NCBI GenBank assembly: GCA_016709665.1
Contig: JADJMI010000001.1
Coordinates: 558,001 to 622,000 of the forward strand
Direction of reading: 5' to 3'
From: Betaproteobacteria bacterium
Lineage (GTDB): Bacteria; Pseudomonadota; Gammaproteobacteria; Burkholderiales; Usitatibacteraceae
DNA: 64,000 bases
Part shown: in pieces, positions 1-8,486 of the stretch
Position numbering within the stretch: the first letter of the stretch is position 1
How the letters are laid out: every line of letters starts with the position of its first letter
Program-made: the position numbers and the translations under genes
Notes under the pieces: model-generated
Database searches by the model: none
Told to the model about the DNA's origin: nothing
What the model saw: only the letters and a program-made list of their open reading frames with translations

Positions 1-236
1 GCGATGAGCAGGCCGTCGCTTTCCAGGAAGAGCGCGCGCAGCTCGAGCGCCTTCTCCGGCATTCCCGAGGCCGCTTCGAGGTCGCCGTGATAAAGAGGCA
101 TCGGGTAGTCGTCGAGGTCGATGAAGGTCGCCTGCGCACCGGCCGCCGTCGCGCCGGCGTGCGCCGCGCGGGCGAGCTTCTTGTTGAGCGAATCGCGGCG
201 GGCGGAGCCTGCGAAGGCGAGGAGGCGGGCGGTCAT
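1..236 (-). CDS. NADPH-dependent FMN reductase family protein (partial, cut by window edge)
   Basis: The minus-strand frame starts with ATG at 236 and runs off the left edge, so only about 78 N-terminal residues are visible. They begin MTARLLAFAGSARRDS and continue SLNKKLA, matching the phosphate-binding loop of flavodoxin-fold NADPH-dependent FMN reductases (GSxRxxSxN), followed by a DLDDYPMPLY segment typical of the family. Such cytoplasmic enzymes reduce FMN, quinones or chromate-like acceptors. It lies 14 bp downstream of an Old Yellow Enzyme on the same strand and is probably cotranscribed with it and the pirins upstream, suggesting a redox or electrophile response group. The substrate cannot be told from this fragment. 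Confidence 0.85.
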   Translation of the reverse strand, partial: MTARLLAFAGSARRDSLNKKLARAAHAGATAAGAQATFIDLDDYPMPLYHGDLEAASGMPEKALELRALFLESDGLLI

Positions 237-250
237 GGGACTTTCTCCGA

Positions 251-1336
251 TCAGGCGGCGACGCCCACAGGATAGTCCGTATAGCCCTTCTCGCCCGGCG
301 TGAAGAAGGTGGCCGGATCGGCCATCCGCAGCGCCGCGCCCGACTTGAACTTGGCGACGAGGTCCGGGTTCGAGACGAAGGGCTTGCCGAAGGCGACGAA
401 GTCGCCCGTGGACGCGGCGAGATCCGCCTCCGCCTTCGCGCTGTCGTAGCCGCCGTTCAGGATGAAGGCGCCGTCGAACGCCTCTCGCAGCACCTTGCGC
501 AGCACGGGCTTCGATTCGGGCGCGCCCATCACGCCCACGTCGATGAAATGGACGAAGGCGATGCCCAGTGGGTTCAACGCGCGCAGGAGCGCGAGGTAGA
601 GCGCGTCCATGTCGGCGTCCGGCGCGACGTCGTTGTAGACGCCGTAGGGCGAGATGCGGATGCCCACGCGCTCCGGGCCGATCGCCGCCGCCACCGCCTT
701 CGCGACTTCCACCGCGAAGCGGATGCGGTTCTCCAAGCTGCCGCCCCAGCGGTCGGTGCGCCGGTTGGACTTCGCGTTGAGGAACTGGTCGATCAGGTAG
801 CCGTTGGCCCCGTGCAGTTCCACGCCGTCGAACCCCGCGGCGATCGCGCGCGTCGACGCGTCGACGAACTCCCCGATGGCCTTCGCGATGTCCGCTTCCG
901 TCATCTCGACGGGCACGGGATGGTCCTGGAGGCCCTTCTGGTCGGTCCACATCTGCCCGCCCGCCGCGACGGCCGACGGCGCGACCATGCGCGCGCCAGG
1001 CAGCATGTTGTCGGGGTGGCCGATGCGGCCCGTGTGCATGAACTGCACGACGATGCGTCCGCCCTTCGCGTGCACGGCGTCGGTCACCTTCTTCCATCCC
1101 GCCTGCTGCGCGTCGGTGAAGAGACCGGGAATGCGCGAATAGCCGAGTCCATCGGCCGAGGGCGCGACCCCTTCGGTGATGATGAGGCCGGCGTCGGCGC
1201 GGTCGGCGTAGTACTTCGCCATCAGGTCGTTCGGCACGTTGCCGATGGCGCGGCTGCGCGTCATGGGCGCCATCACGATGCGGTTCGGCAGCGTGAGCTT
1301 GCCCAGCGTGCCGGCGGAGAACAGGAAATCGGTCAT
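251..1336 (-). CDS. Alkene reductase, Old Yellow Enzyme family (NemA-like)
   Basis: A 361-residue cytoplasmic flavoenzyme of the FMN-binding TIM-barrel Old Yellow Enzyme family, which reduces activated C=C bonds and nitro compounds with NAD(P)H. The start was set at ATG 1336 because the protein then begins MTDFLFSAGTLG, as family members do; 33 further upstream codons have no family resemblance. The N-terminal LPNRIVMAPMTRSRA motif, the substrate-anchoring His/Asn pair in ELHGANGYLIDQFL, and the NRRTDRWGGSLENRIRF segment are all intact. Length is normal for NemA/OYE. It sits between pirin genes and an FMN reductase on the same strand, so a shared role in detoxifying electrophiles is likely but inferred. 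Confidence 0.93.
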   Translation of the reverse strand: MTDFLFSAGTLGKLTLPNRIVMAPMTRSRAIGNVPNDLMAKYYADRADAGLIITEGVAPSADGLGYSRIPGLFTDAQQAGWKKVTDAVHAKGGRIVVQFMHTGRIGHPDNMLPGARMVAPSAVAAGGQMWTDQKGLQDHPVPVEMTEADIAKAIGEFVDASTRAIAAGFDGVELHGANGYLIDQFLNAKSNRRTDRWGGSLENRIRFAVEVAKAVAAAIGPERVGIRISPYGVYNDVAPDADMDALYLALLRALNPLGIAFVHFIDVGVMGAPESKPVLRKVLREAFDGAFILNGGYDSAKAEADLAASTGDFVAFGKPFVSNPDLVAKFKSGAALRMADPATFFTPGEKGYTDYPVGVAA

Positions 1337-1379
1337 GGGTTTTCCTCTTGGGGTCGGTTGGAAGTGACGGGTGGCGGTT

Positions 1380-2252
1380 TCAGGATTCGGCGAGCGTGCC
1401 CATGCGGCCGGTACGAAAGGCGATCTCCGCGGCACGGACCTGCTCGACGCTGTTCATCACGAAGGGGCCGTGGAAGACGAGAGGCCCTTCGGCGGGCGCA
1501 CCGCCCAGGAAGAGCGCCTCCAGCGGTTCGGAGCCGGTATTGGCTGCCTCGAGAACGCCCCCCTCGTCGGCATAAACGGCCAGCTCGCCGGCGCCGGCCA
1601 CCCGGGCGTCGCCCGAGCCGAAGGCGCCGCGGCCCGCGATGACGTACGCGCCGGCCTCGAAGCAGGGGGCCACGTCCAGCGCGATGCGCGCGCCGGGGTC
1701 GAGGGTCGCGTGGGCGAGGAAGAGCGGCATCAGCGCCACGGCCGGGCCGCGCACGCCGGAGACTTCGCCCGCGATGACGCGAAGACTCGCGCCGGGGAGA
1801 TCCGACCGGGCGATCGCGGAGGCCTCGATGCGCTGGTAGCCCGGCGGCATCATCTTGAGCGCGCGCGGGAGGCTCGTCCAAAGCTGGATGCCGTGCACGA
1901 TCGCCTCGCCGTCCGATTCGACGAGCGGCCGCTCGGCGTGAACGATGCCGCGACCGGCGGTCATCCACTGCGCGCCGCCCGCGGAGACGATGCCCGTATG
2001 GCCCGCGGAATCGCGATGCTCGTTGCGCCCCTCGAGCAGGTAGGTGACGGTCTCGATGCCGGCATGCGGATGCGGCCCGACGCCGTCGCCGCCCGAAAGT
2101 CGCGCCGGACCGAAGTGGTCGAGGAAGACCCACGGGCCGACGGCCTTGCGCTCGCGATCCGGAAGCGCGCGTCGCACGGCGAGCGTGCCGGCGGCGGCCG
2201 GTTGCGACGAGATGACGAGCTGGGCGCTGCGCGCCGAAGCGGCGTGGTTCAT
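1380..2252 (-). CDS. Pirin family protein (first of a tandem pair)
   Basis: A 290-residue bicupin of the pirin family. The start at ATG 2252 gives MNHAASARSAQLV. The metal-binding first cupin is visible in GPHPHAGIETVTYLLEG and the matching HRDSAGHTG and GIVHAERP segments, which supply the His and Glu residues that usually hold iron. Bacterial pirins include quercetin 2,3-dioxygenases and proteins modulating metabolism under stress; the substrate here is unknown. It ends 43 bp before the Old Yellow Enzyme start and lies 31 bp downstream of a second pirin gene on the same strand, so the two pirins and the reductases probably form one transcription unit. Confidence 0.93.
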   Translation of the reverse strand: MNHAASARSAQLVISSQPAAAGTLAVRRALPDRERKAVGPWVFLDHFGPARLSGGDGVGPHPHAGIETVTYLLEGRNEHRDSAGHTGIVSAGGAQWMTAGRGIVHAERPLVESDGEAIVHGIQLWTSLPRALKMMPPGYQRIEASAIARSDLPGASLRVIAGEVSGVRGPAVALMPLFLAHATLDPGARIALDVAPCFEAGAYVIAGRGAFGSGDARVAGAGELAVYADEGGVLEAANTGSEPLEALFLGGAPAEGPLVFHGPFVMNSVEQVRAAEIAFRTGRMGTLAES

Positions 2253-2283
2253 GGGAGATTCCTGTCGATGGGGATACGGGAGG

Positions 2284-2983
2284 TCAGGCCAGGTCGAAAA
2301 CGAGGACTTCGGCGCCCTGGCCGCTTTCGAGGCGCACGGCCGCTTCGCCGGCAAGCTTCGCCGCGTCGCCCGCCTCGAGCGCCTGGCCGTTCACCGTCAC
2401 CCTGCCCCGCGCGACGTGCACGTAAGCGCGGCGGCCCGGGGCGATCGGTTGCGTGCCCGATTCGTCGCCGTCGAACAGGCCCGCGAAGAGCAGCGCATCC
2501 TGGTGGATCGTCACGGAGCCGTCACGGCCGTCGGGCGAGGCGATGAGGGCGAGGCGCCCGCGCTTGTCGGCGTCGGAGAACGTCTTTTTCCTCGTACCCC
2601 GGGGCGATGCCCATCACGCCCGGCAAGATCCATATCTGGAGGAAATGCGCGGAATCGGCGGCCGACGGGTTGTACTCGCTGTGGCGAACGCCCGTCCCGG
2701 CGCTCATGCGCTGGACGTTTCCCGGGCGGATGACCGAGCCGTTGCCCATGCTGTCCTTGTGCTCCAGCGCACCGGAGAGCACGTAGCTCACGATCTCCAT
2801 GTCCCGGTGGCCGTGGGTGCCGAAGCCCATCCCGGGCTGGACACGGTCCTCGTTGATGACGCGCAGGGCCCCGAAGCCCATGTGAGCCGGATCGTGGTAG
2901 TCGGCGAAGGAGAAGGAATGGAAGGAATCGAGCCACCCGTGGTTGGCATGGCCCCGGTCTTCGCTGCGGCGGATGTCCATCAT
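2284..2983 (-). CDS. Pirin family protein (YhhW-like), split by an apparent frameshift
   Basis: The frame from ATG 2983 encodes MMDIRRSEDRGHANHGWL, then the pirin core with GFGTHGHRDMEIVSYVLSG and GVRHSEYNP, the metal-site region of YhhW-type quercetinases, up to PGYEEK. It then goes out of frame; the family C-terminus (VTIHQDALLFAGLFDGDES) resumes in another frame and stops at 2284. The two frames join if one base is removed from the run of five T at 2585-2589, giving a protein of about 232 residues, the usual YhhW length. A homopolymer sequencing error is the simplest explanation; a real mutation is possible. It is the promoter-proximal gene of the minus-strand redox group and is divergent from a LysR gene. 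Confidence 0.85.
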
Positions 2984-3092
2984 GATCGTTTCCTTTCGGC
3001 TGCTTGCTCTGAACGATGAAACGTATGATGGGATTGAAATTTATCCATTGAAAGCGAATAATTTCCACTGAATCATTCGAAATTGCTGAACA
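2984..3092. promoter_or_regulatory. Divergent control region between pirin and LysR genes
   Basis: This 109-bp spacer separates the divergent pirin and lysR-type starts and is clearly more A+T-rich than its surroundings. It carries two direct copies of ATTGAAA at 3033-3039 and 3047-3053, 14 bp apart, followed by further A+T-rich sequence up to the regulator start. LysR regulators usually bind such divergent spacers and control both their own gene and the neighbour. The regulator-to-pirin link is inferred from arrangement; no exact binding site could be fixed by eye. Confidence 0.5.
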
Positions 3093-3995
3093 ATGAAACT
3101 GACCCTGGAGACCCTCGAAGTGCTGGACGCGATCGACCGGCGGGGCTCCTTCGCCGCGGCGGCCGACGAACTGCATCGGGTTCCGTCAGCGGTCACTTAC
3201 TCCGTGCAGCAGGCCGAAGAGGCCCTGGACGTCCAGCTGTTCGACCGACGGGGCCACCGCGCCAAGCTGACCGAGGCCGGCCGGGAGTTGCTGCACGAGG
3301 GCCGCGAATTGCTGCGCATCGCCGCCGACCTCGAATGCCGCGTCCAGCAGGTGGCCCGGGGGTGGGAGGCCGAGCTGCGCATCGCCGTGAGCACCCTCAT
3401 CGGGGCGGAAAAGCTCATGGGCCTGGTCGCCGAGTTCTACGAATCCAATACCGGTACCCGCGTGAAATTGCTGCACGAGGTGCTCGGCGGCACCTGGGAT
3501 GCCCTGGCGGCGGGCCGCGCCGACCTGGCCGTCGGCGCCTCGGGGGACGCCCCGGCGGGTGGCGCCTACACCGCCCGGCCACTCGGCACCGTCGCGATGG
3601 CCCTCGTCGCGGCGCCCTTTCACCCGCTCGCCCGGGAGCCGGGTCCCATCACGGAGGCGATGCTGTTGCGCCACCGGGCCATCGCCATCGCCGACACTTC
3701 CCGCCTGCTGCCGCCGAGAACCGTGGGCCTGCTGTCGGGGCAGGACATCCTCACCGTCGGCACGATGGAGGCCAAGGTCGCCGCGCACGTCGCGGGCCTC
3801 GGCGTGGGCTGGGTGCCGCGCTGGATCGCCGAACGCGAGGCCTACGCGAAGCGACTCGTCATCCTCGCCCCCGAAGCCGAGCGGCCGCCCGCCGACATCG
3901 TTCTCGCCTGGCGACCGGCCTCCGCCGGCAAGGCGGCCAAGTGGTTCGTGAAACGCCTGGAGGATCCCCTCGTGATGGCGATGCTCCTGTCGTGA
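3093..3995 (+). CDS. LysR family transcriptional regulator
   Basis: A 300-residue DNA-binding regulator. Residues 1-60 form the winged helix-turn-helix typical of LysR proteins (LETLEVLDAIDRRGSFAAAA followed by QLFDRRGHRAKLTEAGR); the remainder is the periplasmic-binding-protein-like effector domain, with a conserved RADLAVGA segment. Full length for the family. It is divergent from a tandem pirin/Old Yellow Enzyme operon and is the likely activator or repressor of it. The stop overlaps the GTG start of the following gluQ gene by four bases (GTGA at 3992-3995), so the two are probably cotranscribed although functionally unrelated. The effector is unknown. Confidence 0.93.
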   Translation: MKLTLETLEVLDAIDRRGSFAAAADELHRVPSAVTYSVQQAEEALDVQLFDRRGHRAKLTEAGRELLHEGRELLRIAADLECRVQQVARGWEAELRIAVSTLIGAEKLMGLVAEFYESNTGTRVKLLHEVLGGTWDALAAGRADLAVGASGDAPAGGAYTARPLGTVAMALVAAPFHPLAREPGPITEAMLLRHRAIAIADTSRLLPPRTVGLLSGQDILTVGTMEAKVAAHVAGLGVGWVPRWIAEREAYAKRLVILAPEAERPPADIVLAWRPASAGKAAKWFVKRLEDPLVMAMLLS

Positions 3996-4867
3996 AGACC
4001 GTCGGCCGCTTCGCGCCCTCGCCCACGGGGCCGCTGCACTTCGGCTCCCTCGTCGCCGCCGTCGCGAGCTGGCTCGACGCGCGGGCGGAGGGCGGCGAAT
4101 GGCACTTGCGGATCGAGGACGTCGACGCCACGCGCACCGTGCCGGGCGCCGAGGAGGAAATAATTCGCGCCCTGGAGTCCCTTGGGCTGCTCTGGGATGG
4201 CCCGATCGTGCGCCAACGCGATCGCACCGCGCGGTACGAAGAGGCCCTCGCGCGGCTTCGCGAACGCGGGCTCGCCTATCGCTGCCGCTGCTCGCGCCGG
4301 GAGATCGCCGATTCCGGCACCCACGGCATCGACGGCATCGTCTATCCCGGCACCTGCCGCGACCTGTCGCTGGGCGCGGAAGTCGCGGGTGCGGACCGAT
4401 TCCGCGTCGACGCGTCGCCCGTCGGTTTCGACGACCGACTGCAAGGCTTCCAGTCGCAGGTACTGGCGCGCGACACGGGCGATTTCGTCGTGAAGCGACG
4501 CGACGGCCTCTTCGCCTACCAGCTCGCGGTCGTCGTCGACGACGCCGACCTCGGCGTCACGGACGTGGTGCGCGGCGCGGACCTGCTCGACTCGACGCCC
4601 CGGCAGATCGCCCTGCAGCGCGCGCTCGGCCTGCCGACGCCGCGCTACCTGCACATCCCCGCTGCGACGAGGAACGGCGAGAAGCTCTCCAAGCAGACGC
4701 TCGCGCCCGCGCTCGACGCCGCAGAAGGATCGAAGCTCATCGCGGCAGCCCTGCGGTACCTCGGACAGGAAGTGCCCGACATCGGCGAGCGGCCCGAGCG
4801 CATGCTCGCGACCGCGGCCCGCCGCTACTCCCCTTCCCTCATTCCGCGCAGGCGCACCACCCGGAGC
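3992..4867 (+). CDS. gluQ: tRNA glutamyl-Q(34) synthetase GluQRS (3' end lost in an artefact tract)
   Basis: A truncated glutamyl-tRNA synthetase paralogue that attaches glutamate to queuosine 34 of tRNA-Asp. The start is GTG at 3992, overlapping the lysR stop. The class I signature HFGS lies in GRFAPSPTGPLHFGSLVAA, followed by LRIEDVDATR; the zinc-type cysteines occur in YRCRCSRREI and YPGTCRDL; the KMSKS-like motif is KLSKQ near residue 236. About 292 residues are readable, near the usual 290-300, before the frame enters a poly-G/poly-C tract at 4868, so the natural stop is not visible. No anticodon-binding domain is present, as expected for GluQRS rather than GltX. Confidence 0.92.
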
Positions 4868-4972
4868 GGGGGGGGGGGGGGGGAAAGGGGGGGGGGGGGC
4901 CCCCGCGGCCCGGGGGGGGGGGGCGGGGGGGGGCCCCCCCCCCCCCGCGCGCGCCGGCCCCCCCCCCCCCCT
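4868..4972. other. Poly-G/poly-C low-complexity tract, probable sequencing or assembly artefact
   Basis: About 105 bp made almost only of long G runs passing into long C runs, with one AAA interruption. It destroys the 3' end of gluQ. Runs of uninterrupted G ending in runs of C are what results when reads with no-signal (called as G) tails from both strands are assembled together. The nearby coding sequence is normal. A second, larger tract of the same kind is at 25562-25706. I see no gene or regulatory content in it. Confidence 0.75.
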
Positions 4973-5040
4973 CTCGCAGGCACCGCCCTGCCGACCTCCC
5001 CCAGGAAGCCCCCCCCCGCGCCGCAGGCGGGCCCGGCCAC

Positions 5041-5071
5041 AAAAAAAAAACGCAACCGGACCCATGTCCGG
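5041..5071 (-). terminator. Rho-independent terminator for gamma-glutamyltransferase
   Basis: Read on the minus strand, a 6-bp stem CCGGAC/GTCCGG (5056-5071) with a 4-base loop is followed after a short spacer by ten T residues (A run at 5041-5050). It lies 43 bp downstream of the stop codon at 5115, the right place to end that transcript, and just before the poly-G tract. Confidence 0.75.
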
Positions 5072-5114
5072 ATCATCGCCTCCGGAAGCAGCGAACCACC
5101 AAGCCGGCAGGTGC

Positions 5115-6704
5115 CTAGTACCCGACCGCCCCGCCATCCTTCCGATGGTCCGACCCGCCGCAATACCCATCCTCCAGCTTCCAGATGAGCTGCGCCCCCC
5201 CGAACCCGAACATCGCCGCCTCGGGTTGCGTCACGCGGTGCCCGCGGCGCTGGAGTTCGTCGATGACGCCCGGCGCGAACCGCGACGCCTCGAAGCTCGC
5301 GGAGAAGTCCGGGTTCACGATCCAGCGCGGCCCGTCCGAGGCCGCCTGCGGGTTCTGCTGGTAGTCGACGATGCGCGTGACCATCTGCGCGTGGCCCTGC
5401 GGCTGCATGTGCCCGCCCATCACGCCGAAGCTCATCACGGGCTGGCCGTCCTTCGTGAGGAAGCCCGGGATGATCGTCTGGAACGGCCGCTTGCCCGGTC
5501 CCACCTCGTTCGGATGCCCCGGCTTGAGCGAAAAGCCGTGGCCGCGGTTCTGCATCGCGATGCCGGTGCCCGGCACGACGACACCCGAGCCGAAGCCCAT
5601 GTAGTTCGACTGGATGTACGAGACCATCATGCCGCTCTCGTCCGCCGTGGTGAGGTACACCGTGCCGCCCGCGCGCGGCTCGCCCGCCGGGTGGTCCTGC
5701 GCGCGCGCCATGTCGATGGCCTTGGCGCGGCTCGCGAGGTAGGCGTCGTCGAGCAGCGCCGAAGCATCGAACGGCATCGTCGCCGGGTCCGACACGAAGC
5801 GGTAGGCATCGGCGAAGGCGAGCTTCGTGGCCTCGAGTTGCAGGTGAACGCTGTCGGGGCCATCGACCGGATATCCCGCGAGGTCGAAGTGCCGGAGGAT
5901 GCCGAGCGTCATGAGCGCGACGATGCCCTGGCCGTTCGGCGGAATCTCGTGCAGGCGGTAGCCGCGGTACTCGATCGAGATCGGGTCGACCCAGTCGCAG
6001 CGGTGGCTCGCGAAGTCCGCCACCGTGTGCGCGCCGTCGTCCGCCCCGCTCGCGAGGGCGATTCGCTCGGCCAGCTTGCCGCGGTAGAAGCTCTCGCCCT
6101 TCGTGGCCGCGATCTCCTCGAGCGTCTCGGCCTGCTGCGGGCAGTAGAAGCGCTCTCCGGCGCGCGGCGCGCGATCCTTCGGCAGGAACGTCCACGCGAA
6201 CTCGGAGAACTTCGTGAAATTGGGCGCCTGGCGCGCCCAGCTCATCGCGGTGATGGGCGAGACCATGAAGCCGTCCCGCGCGTAGCGGATGGCGGCGGAG
6301 AAGAGGTCGGCGAACGGCAGCTTGCCGTAACGCTCCGACAGCGCCACCCAGGCCGAGACCGCGCCCGGGACGGTGACCGCGTCCCAGCCGTGCACCGGCA
6401 TCGCCGTGCGTCCCTTGAACCGATCCGGCGTCCAACCCGTGGGCGCGCGGCCGGAAGCGTTGAGGCCCACGAGCTTCCCGCCGTCCCAGAGGATGGCGAA
6501 GGCATCCGAGCCGATGCCGTTCGAGGTGGGCTCGACGACCGCGAGCGTGATCGCCGCGGCGAGCGCCGCGTCGACGGCGTTGCCGCCCTTCGCGAGCGCC
6601 ATCATGCCGGCCTGCGAGGCGAGGGGCTGCGAGGTGCAGACGACGTTCCGCGCGAGCACGGGCATGCGCTGCGAGGCGTAGGGGAAATCCCAGGAAAAGG
6701 TCAT
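5115..6704 (-). CDS. Gamma-glutamyltransferase family protein, apparently without signal peptide
   Basis: A 529-residue Ntn-hydrolase precursor of the gamma-glutamyltransferase family, which transfers or hydrolyses the gamma-glutamyl group of glutathione and related amides. The N-terminal signature GGNAVDAALAAAITLAVVEP and the small-subunit start region GGTVYLTTADESG are clear; the Thr in GGTVYL, near residue 350, matches the nucleophile that appears on autocleavage. The following SNYMGFGSGVVVPGTG and the GPRWIVNPDF segment are typical of the cytoplasmic-type branch. The start MTFSWDFPYASQRMP shows no signal peptide, unlike the second paralogue at 40.6-42.4 kb. It lies 43 bp downstream of a Bug binding protein on the same strand and may act on what that protein captures. 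Confidence 0.9.
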   Translation of the reverse strand: MTFSWDFPYASQRMPVLARNVVCTSQPLASQAGMMALAKGGNAVDAALAAAITLAVVEPTSNGIGSDAFAILWDGGKLVGLNASGRAPTGWTPDRFKGRTAMPVHGWDAVTVPGAVSAWVALSERYGKLPFADLFSAAIRYARDGFMVSPITAMSWARQAPNFTKFSEFAWTFLPKDRAPRAGERFYCPQQAETLEEIAATKGESFYRGKLAERIALASGADDGAHTVADFASHRCDWVDPISIEYRGYRLHEIPPNGQGIVALMTLGILRHFDLAGYPVDGPDSVHLQLEATKLAFADAYRFVSDPATMPFDASALLDDAYLASRAKAIDMARAQDHPAGEPRAGGTVYLTTADESGMMVSYIQSNYMGFGSGVVVPGTGIAMQNRGHGFSLKPGHPNEVGPGKRPFQTIIPGFLTKDGQPVMSFGVMGGHMQPQGHAQMVTRIVDYQQNPQAASDGPRWIVNPDFSASFEASRFAPGVIDELQRRGHRVTQPEAAMFGFGGAQLIWKLEDGYCGGSDHRKDGGAVGY

Positions 6705-6747
6705 GGCGGGCGGCGGGGTGATTTCTCGTGGTTCGTCGGGTCGACCG

Positions 6748-7710
6748 CTATTCCGGCTTCACGCCGGCATCCTTGATCACCTTCGACCATTTGGCGGCGT
6801 CGCGCTCCATGGTCCGCGCGAACTCCGCGCTCGTGCCGCCGGCGGGCTCAAAGCCCACCTGGACGAAGCGTGCCTGGATCTCGGGGAGCAGCAGCGCCCT
6901 GTTCAGCTCCGCGTTCACGCGGTCCACGACCGCCTTCGGCGTCCCGGCCGGCCCCAGCAGGCCGAACCACACGAGGCTCTGGAAGCCGGGAAGCCCGGCC
7001 TCGGCGACCGTGGGCAGCTCGGGCACGAGCGCCGAGCGCTTCGGCGAGGAGATGCCGAGCGCCTTCACCTTGCCGGCCTTCACGTTGGGCATCGCCGTCA
7101 TGATGTTGTCGAAGAGGATCGCGACCTGCCCGCTCATGAGGTCGGGTATCGACTGCTGCGTCCCCTTGTAGGGCACGTGGGTGAGCTTCACGCCCGCCAT
7201 GCTCGCGAAGAGCTCGCTCGTCAGGTGCGAGATGGTGCCGATGCCGCTGGTGGCGTAGTTGAGGCGCCCCGGGTCCTTGCGGGCCAGGTCGATCAGCTCC
7301 TTCACGGTGGACGCCGGCACGTTGTTGCTCACCACCAGCACGTTCGTGGCGTTGCCCACCCACACGATCGGCGTGAAGTCCTTCACGGGATCGTAGGGCA
7401 GCTTGCCGAGGTACGGACCGATCGAGTGCGTGCTCGCCGTGGCCATCACGAGCGTGTAGCCGTCGGGCGTGCTCTTCGCGACGAAATCGGCGCCGATCGA
7501 ACCGCCGGCACCCGGCTTGTTCTCCACGACGACCGGCTGCCCGAGCTGCGCGCCCACCTTGTCCGCCAGCACGCGCGTGAGCACGTCGGTCGGGCCGCCC
7601 GCGGGAAAAGGCACGATGATCTTCACGGGACGAACGGGGTAGCCCTGCGAGTGGGCGGGCATCGTCGCCGCGCACAGCGCGGCGGCAAGAAGGACGAAAC
7701 GGGTGCGCAT
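6748..7710 (-). CDS. Tripartite tricarboxylate transporter substrate-binding protein (Bug/TctC family)
   Basis: A 320-residue periplasmic binding protein. ATG 7710 gives a signal peptide MRTRFVLLAAALCAATMPAHSQ followed by the family hallmark YPVRPVKIIVPFPAGGPTDV, then KPGAGGSIGADFVAKS and the THVPYKGTQQSIPDLMSGQV segment that builds the ligand site. Bug proteins are greatly expanded in Burkholderiales and bind carboxylates, amino acids or aromatic acids; the ligand cannot be assigned. No TctA/TctB genes are adjacent, but gamma-glutamyltransferase follows 43 bp downstream on the same strand, suggesting an amino-acid or gamma-glutamyl ligand (inference). It is divergent from a haloacid dehalogenase gene. 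Confidence 0.93.
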   Translation of the reverse strand: MRTRFVLLAAALCAATMPAHSQGYPVRPVKIIVPFPAGGPTDVLTRVLADKVGAQLGQPVVVENKPGAGGSIGADFVAKSTPDGYTLVMATASTHSIGPYLGKLPYDPVKDFTPIVWVGNATNVLVVSNNVPASTVKELIDLARKDPGRLNYATSGIGTISHLTSELFASMAGVKLTHVPYKGTQQSIPDLMSGQVAILFDNIMTAMPNVKAGKVKALGISSPKRSALVPELPTVAEAGLPGFQSLVWFGLLGPAGTPKAVVDRVNAELNRALLLPEIQARFVQVGFEPAGGTSAEFARTMERDAAKWSKVIKDAGVKPE

Positions 7711-7804
7711 GGGAGAGTGACCGGCGTGGAGGAGGGCTGGACGAAATGCTACCACCGGCCCACGCGCGGCGTATTCTGGGAAAACGCTACCGGGGAGCCT
7801 TCCC

Positions 7805-8479
7805 ATGACCGCGACACCCGACGCCCTCGTCTTCGATGCCTTCGGCACGCTCTTCGACGTGCATTCGGTCACCCGGCTCGCCGAGTCGCTGTTCCCCGGC
7901 CGCGGCGGCGCGCTCTCGCAGGCCTGGCGCACGAAACAGCTCGAGTACACGTGGCTTCGCAGCCTCATGGGCCGCTATGACGATTTCCGCCGGGTGACCG
8001 CCGACGCGCTCGATTGGTCGCTCGAGTCGTTGCGGCTCGATGCCTCGCGCGAGCAGCGCACGGCCCTCGAGCGCGCGTACCGCGAGCTCGAGGCCTTTCC
8101 CGAGGTTCGCGGCGCCCTCGAGCGGCTTGCCCGCGGCCGCACCCTCGCGATCCTGTCGAACGGCCATCCCGAGATGCTCGACGCGGTCGTCGACCACAAC
8201 GACCTGCGGGCCTGGTTCGGGGAACGCGTCCTGTCGGTTCACGACGCCGGCGTCTTCAAGCCCGATCCGCGCACCTACGCGCTGGCGGCGGCCGGCCTGG
8301 AAAGGCCCGTCGCGGCGATCGGCTTCGTGTCTTCAAACGGCTGGGACGCGGCCGGCGCGAAATCCTTCGGGTACGCCGCCTGGTGGGTGAACCGGGGCGG
8401 CGCACCCGTCGAGCGGTTGGGTTCGCCGCCCGACGCGGTTGTGGCGGACCTGGCCGAGCTCGCGACGCGACTCGGCTAG
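7805..8479 (+). CDS. Haloacid dehalogenase type II (L-2-haloacid dehalogenase family)
   Basis: A 224-residue cytoplasmic HAD-superfamily enzyme. The nucleophile motif FDAFGTLFDVHS (Asp 11) is the exact form found in L-2-haloacid dehalogenases rather than phosphatases; the SNGHPEML segment carries the Ser/Asn of motif II, KPDPRTYAL the Lys of motif III, and FVSSNGWDAAGAKSFGY the SSNxWD signature diagnostic of type II dehalogenases. It hydrolyses 2-haloalkanoic acids with inversion, or an unknown natural analogue. It starts 94 bp from the divergent Bug gene and converges on tctA, whose stop is 8 bp beyond its own. A second dehalogenase-like gene of an unrelated fold occurs at 12.8-13.7 kb. Confidence 0.92.
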   Translation: MTATPDALVFDAFGTLFDVHSVTRLAESLFPGRGGALSQAWRTKQLEYTWLRSLMGRYDDFRRVTADALDWSLESLRLDASREQRTALERAYRELEAFPEVRGALERLARGRTLAILSNGHPEMLDAVVDHNDLRAWFGERVLSVHDAGVFKPDPRTYALAAAGLERPVAAIGFVSSNGWDAAGAKSFGYAAWWVNRGGAPVERLGSPPDAVVADLAELATRLG

Positions 8480-8486
8480 GCCGGCG

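Noticed and set aside
4868..4972. G-quadruplex regulatory element
   Set aside because: The tract passes from G runs to C runs, destroys a gene end and recurs in the same form elsewhere; artefact is more likely than function.
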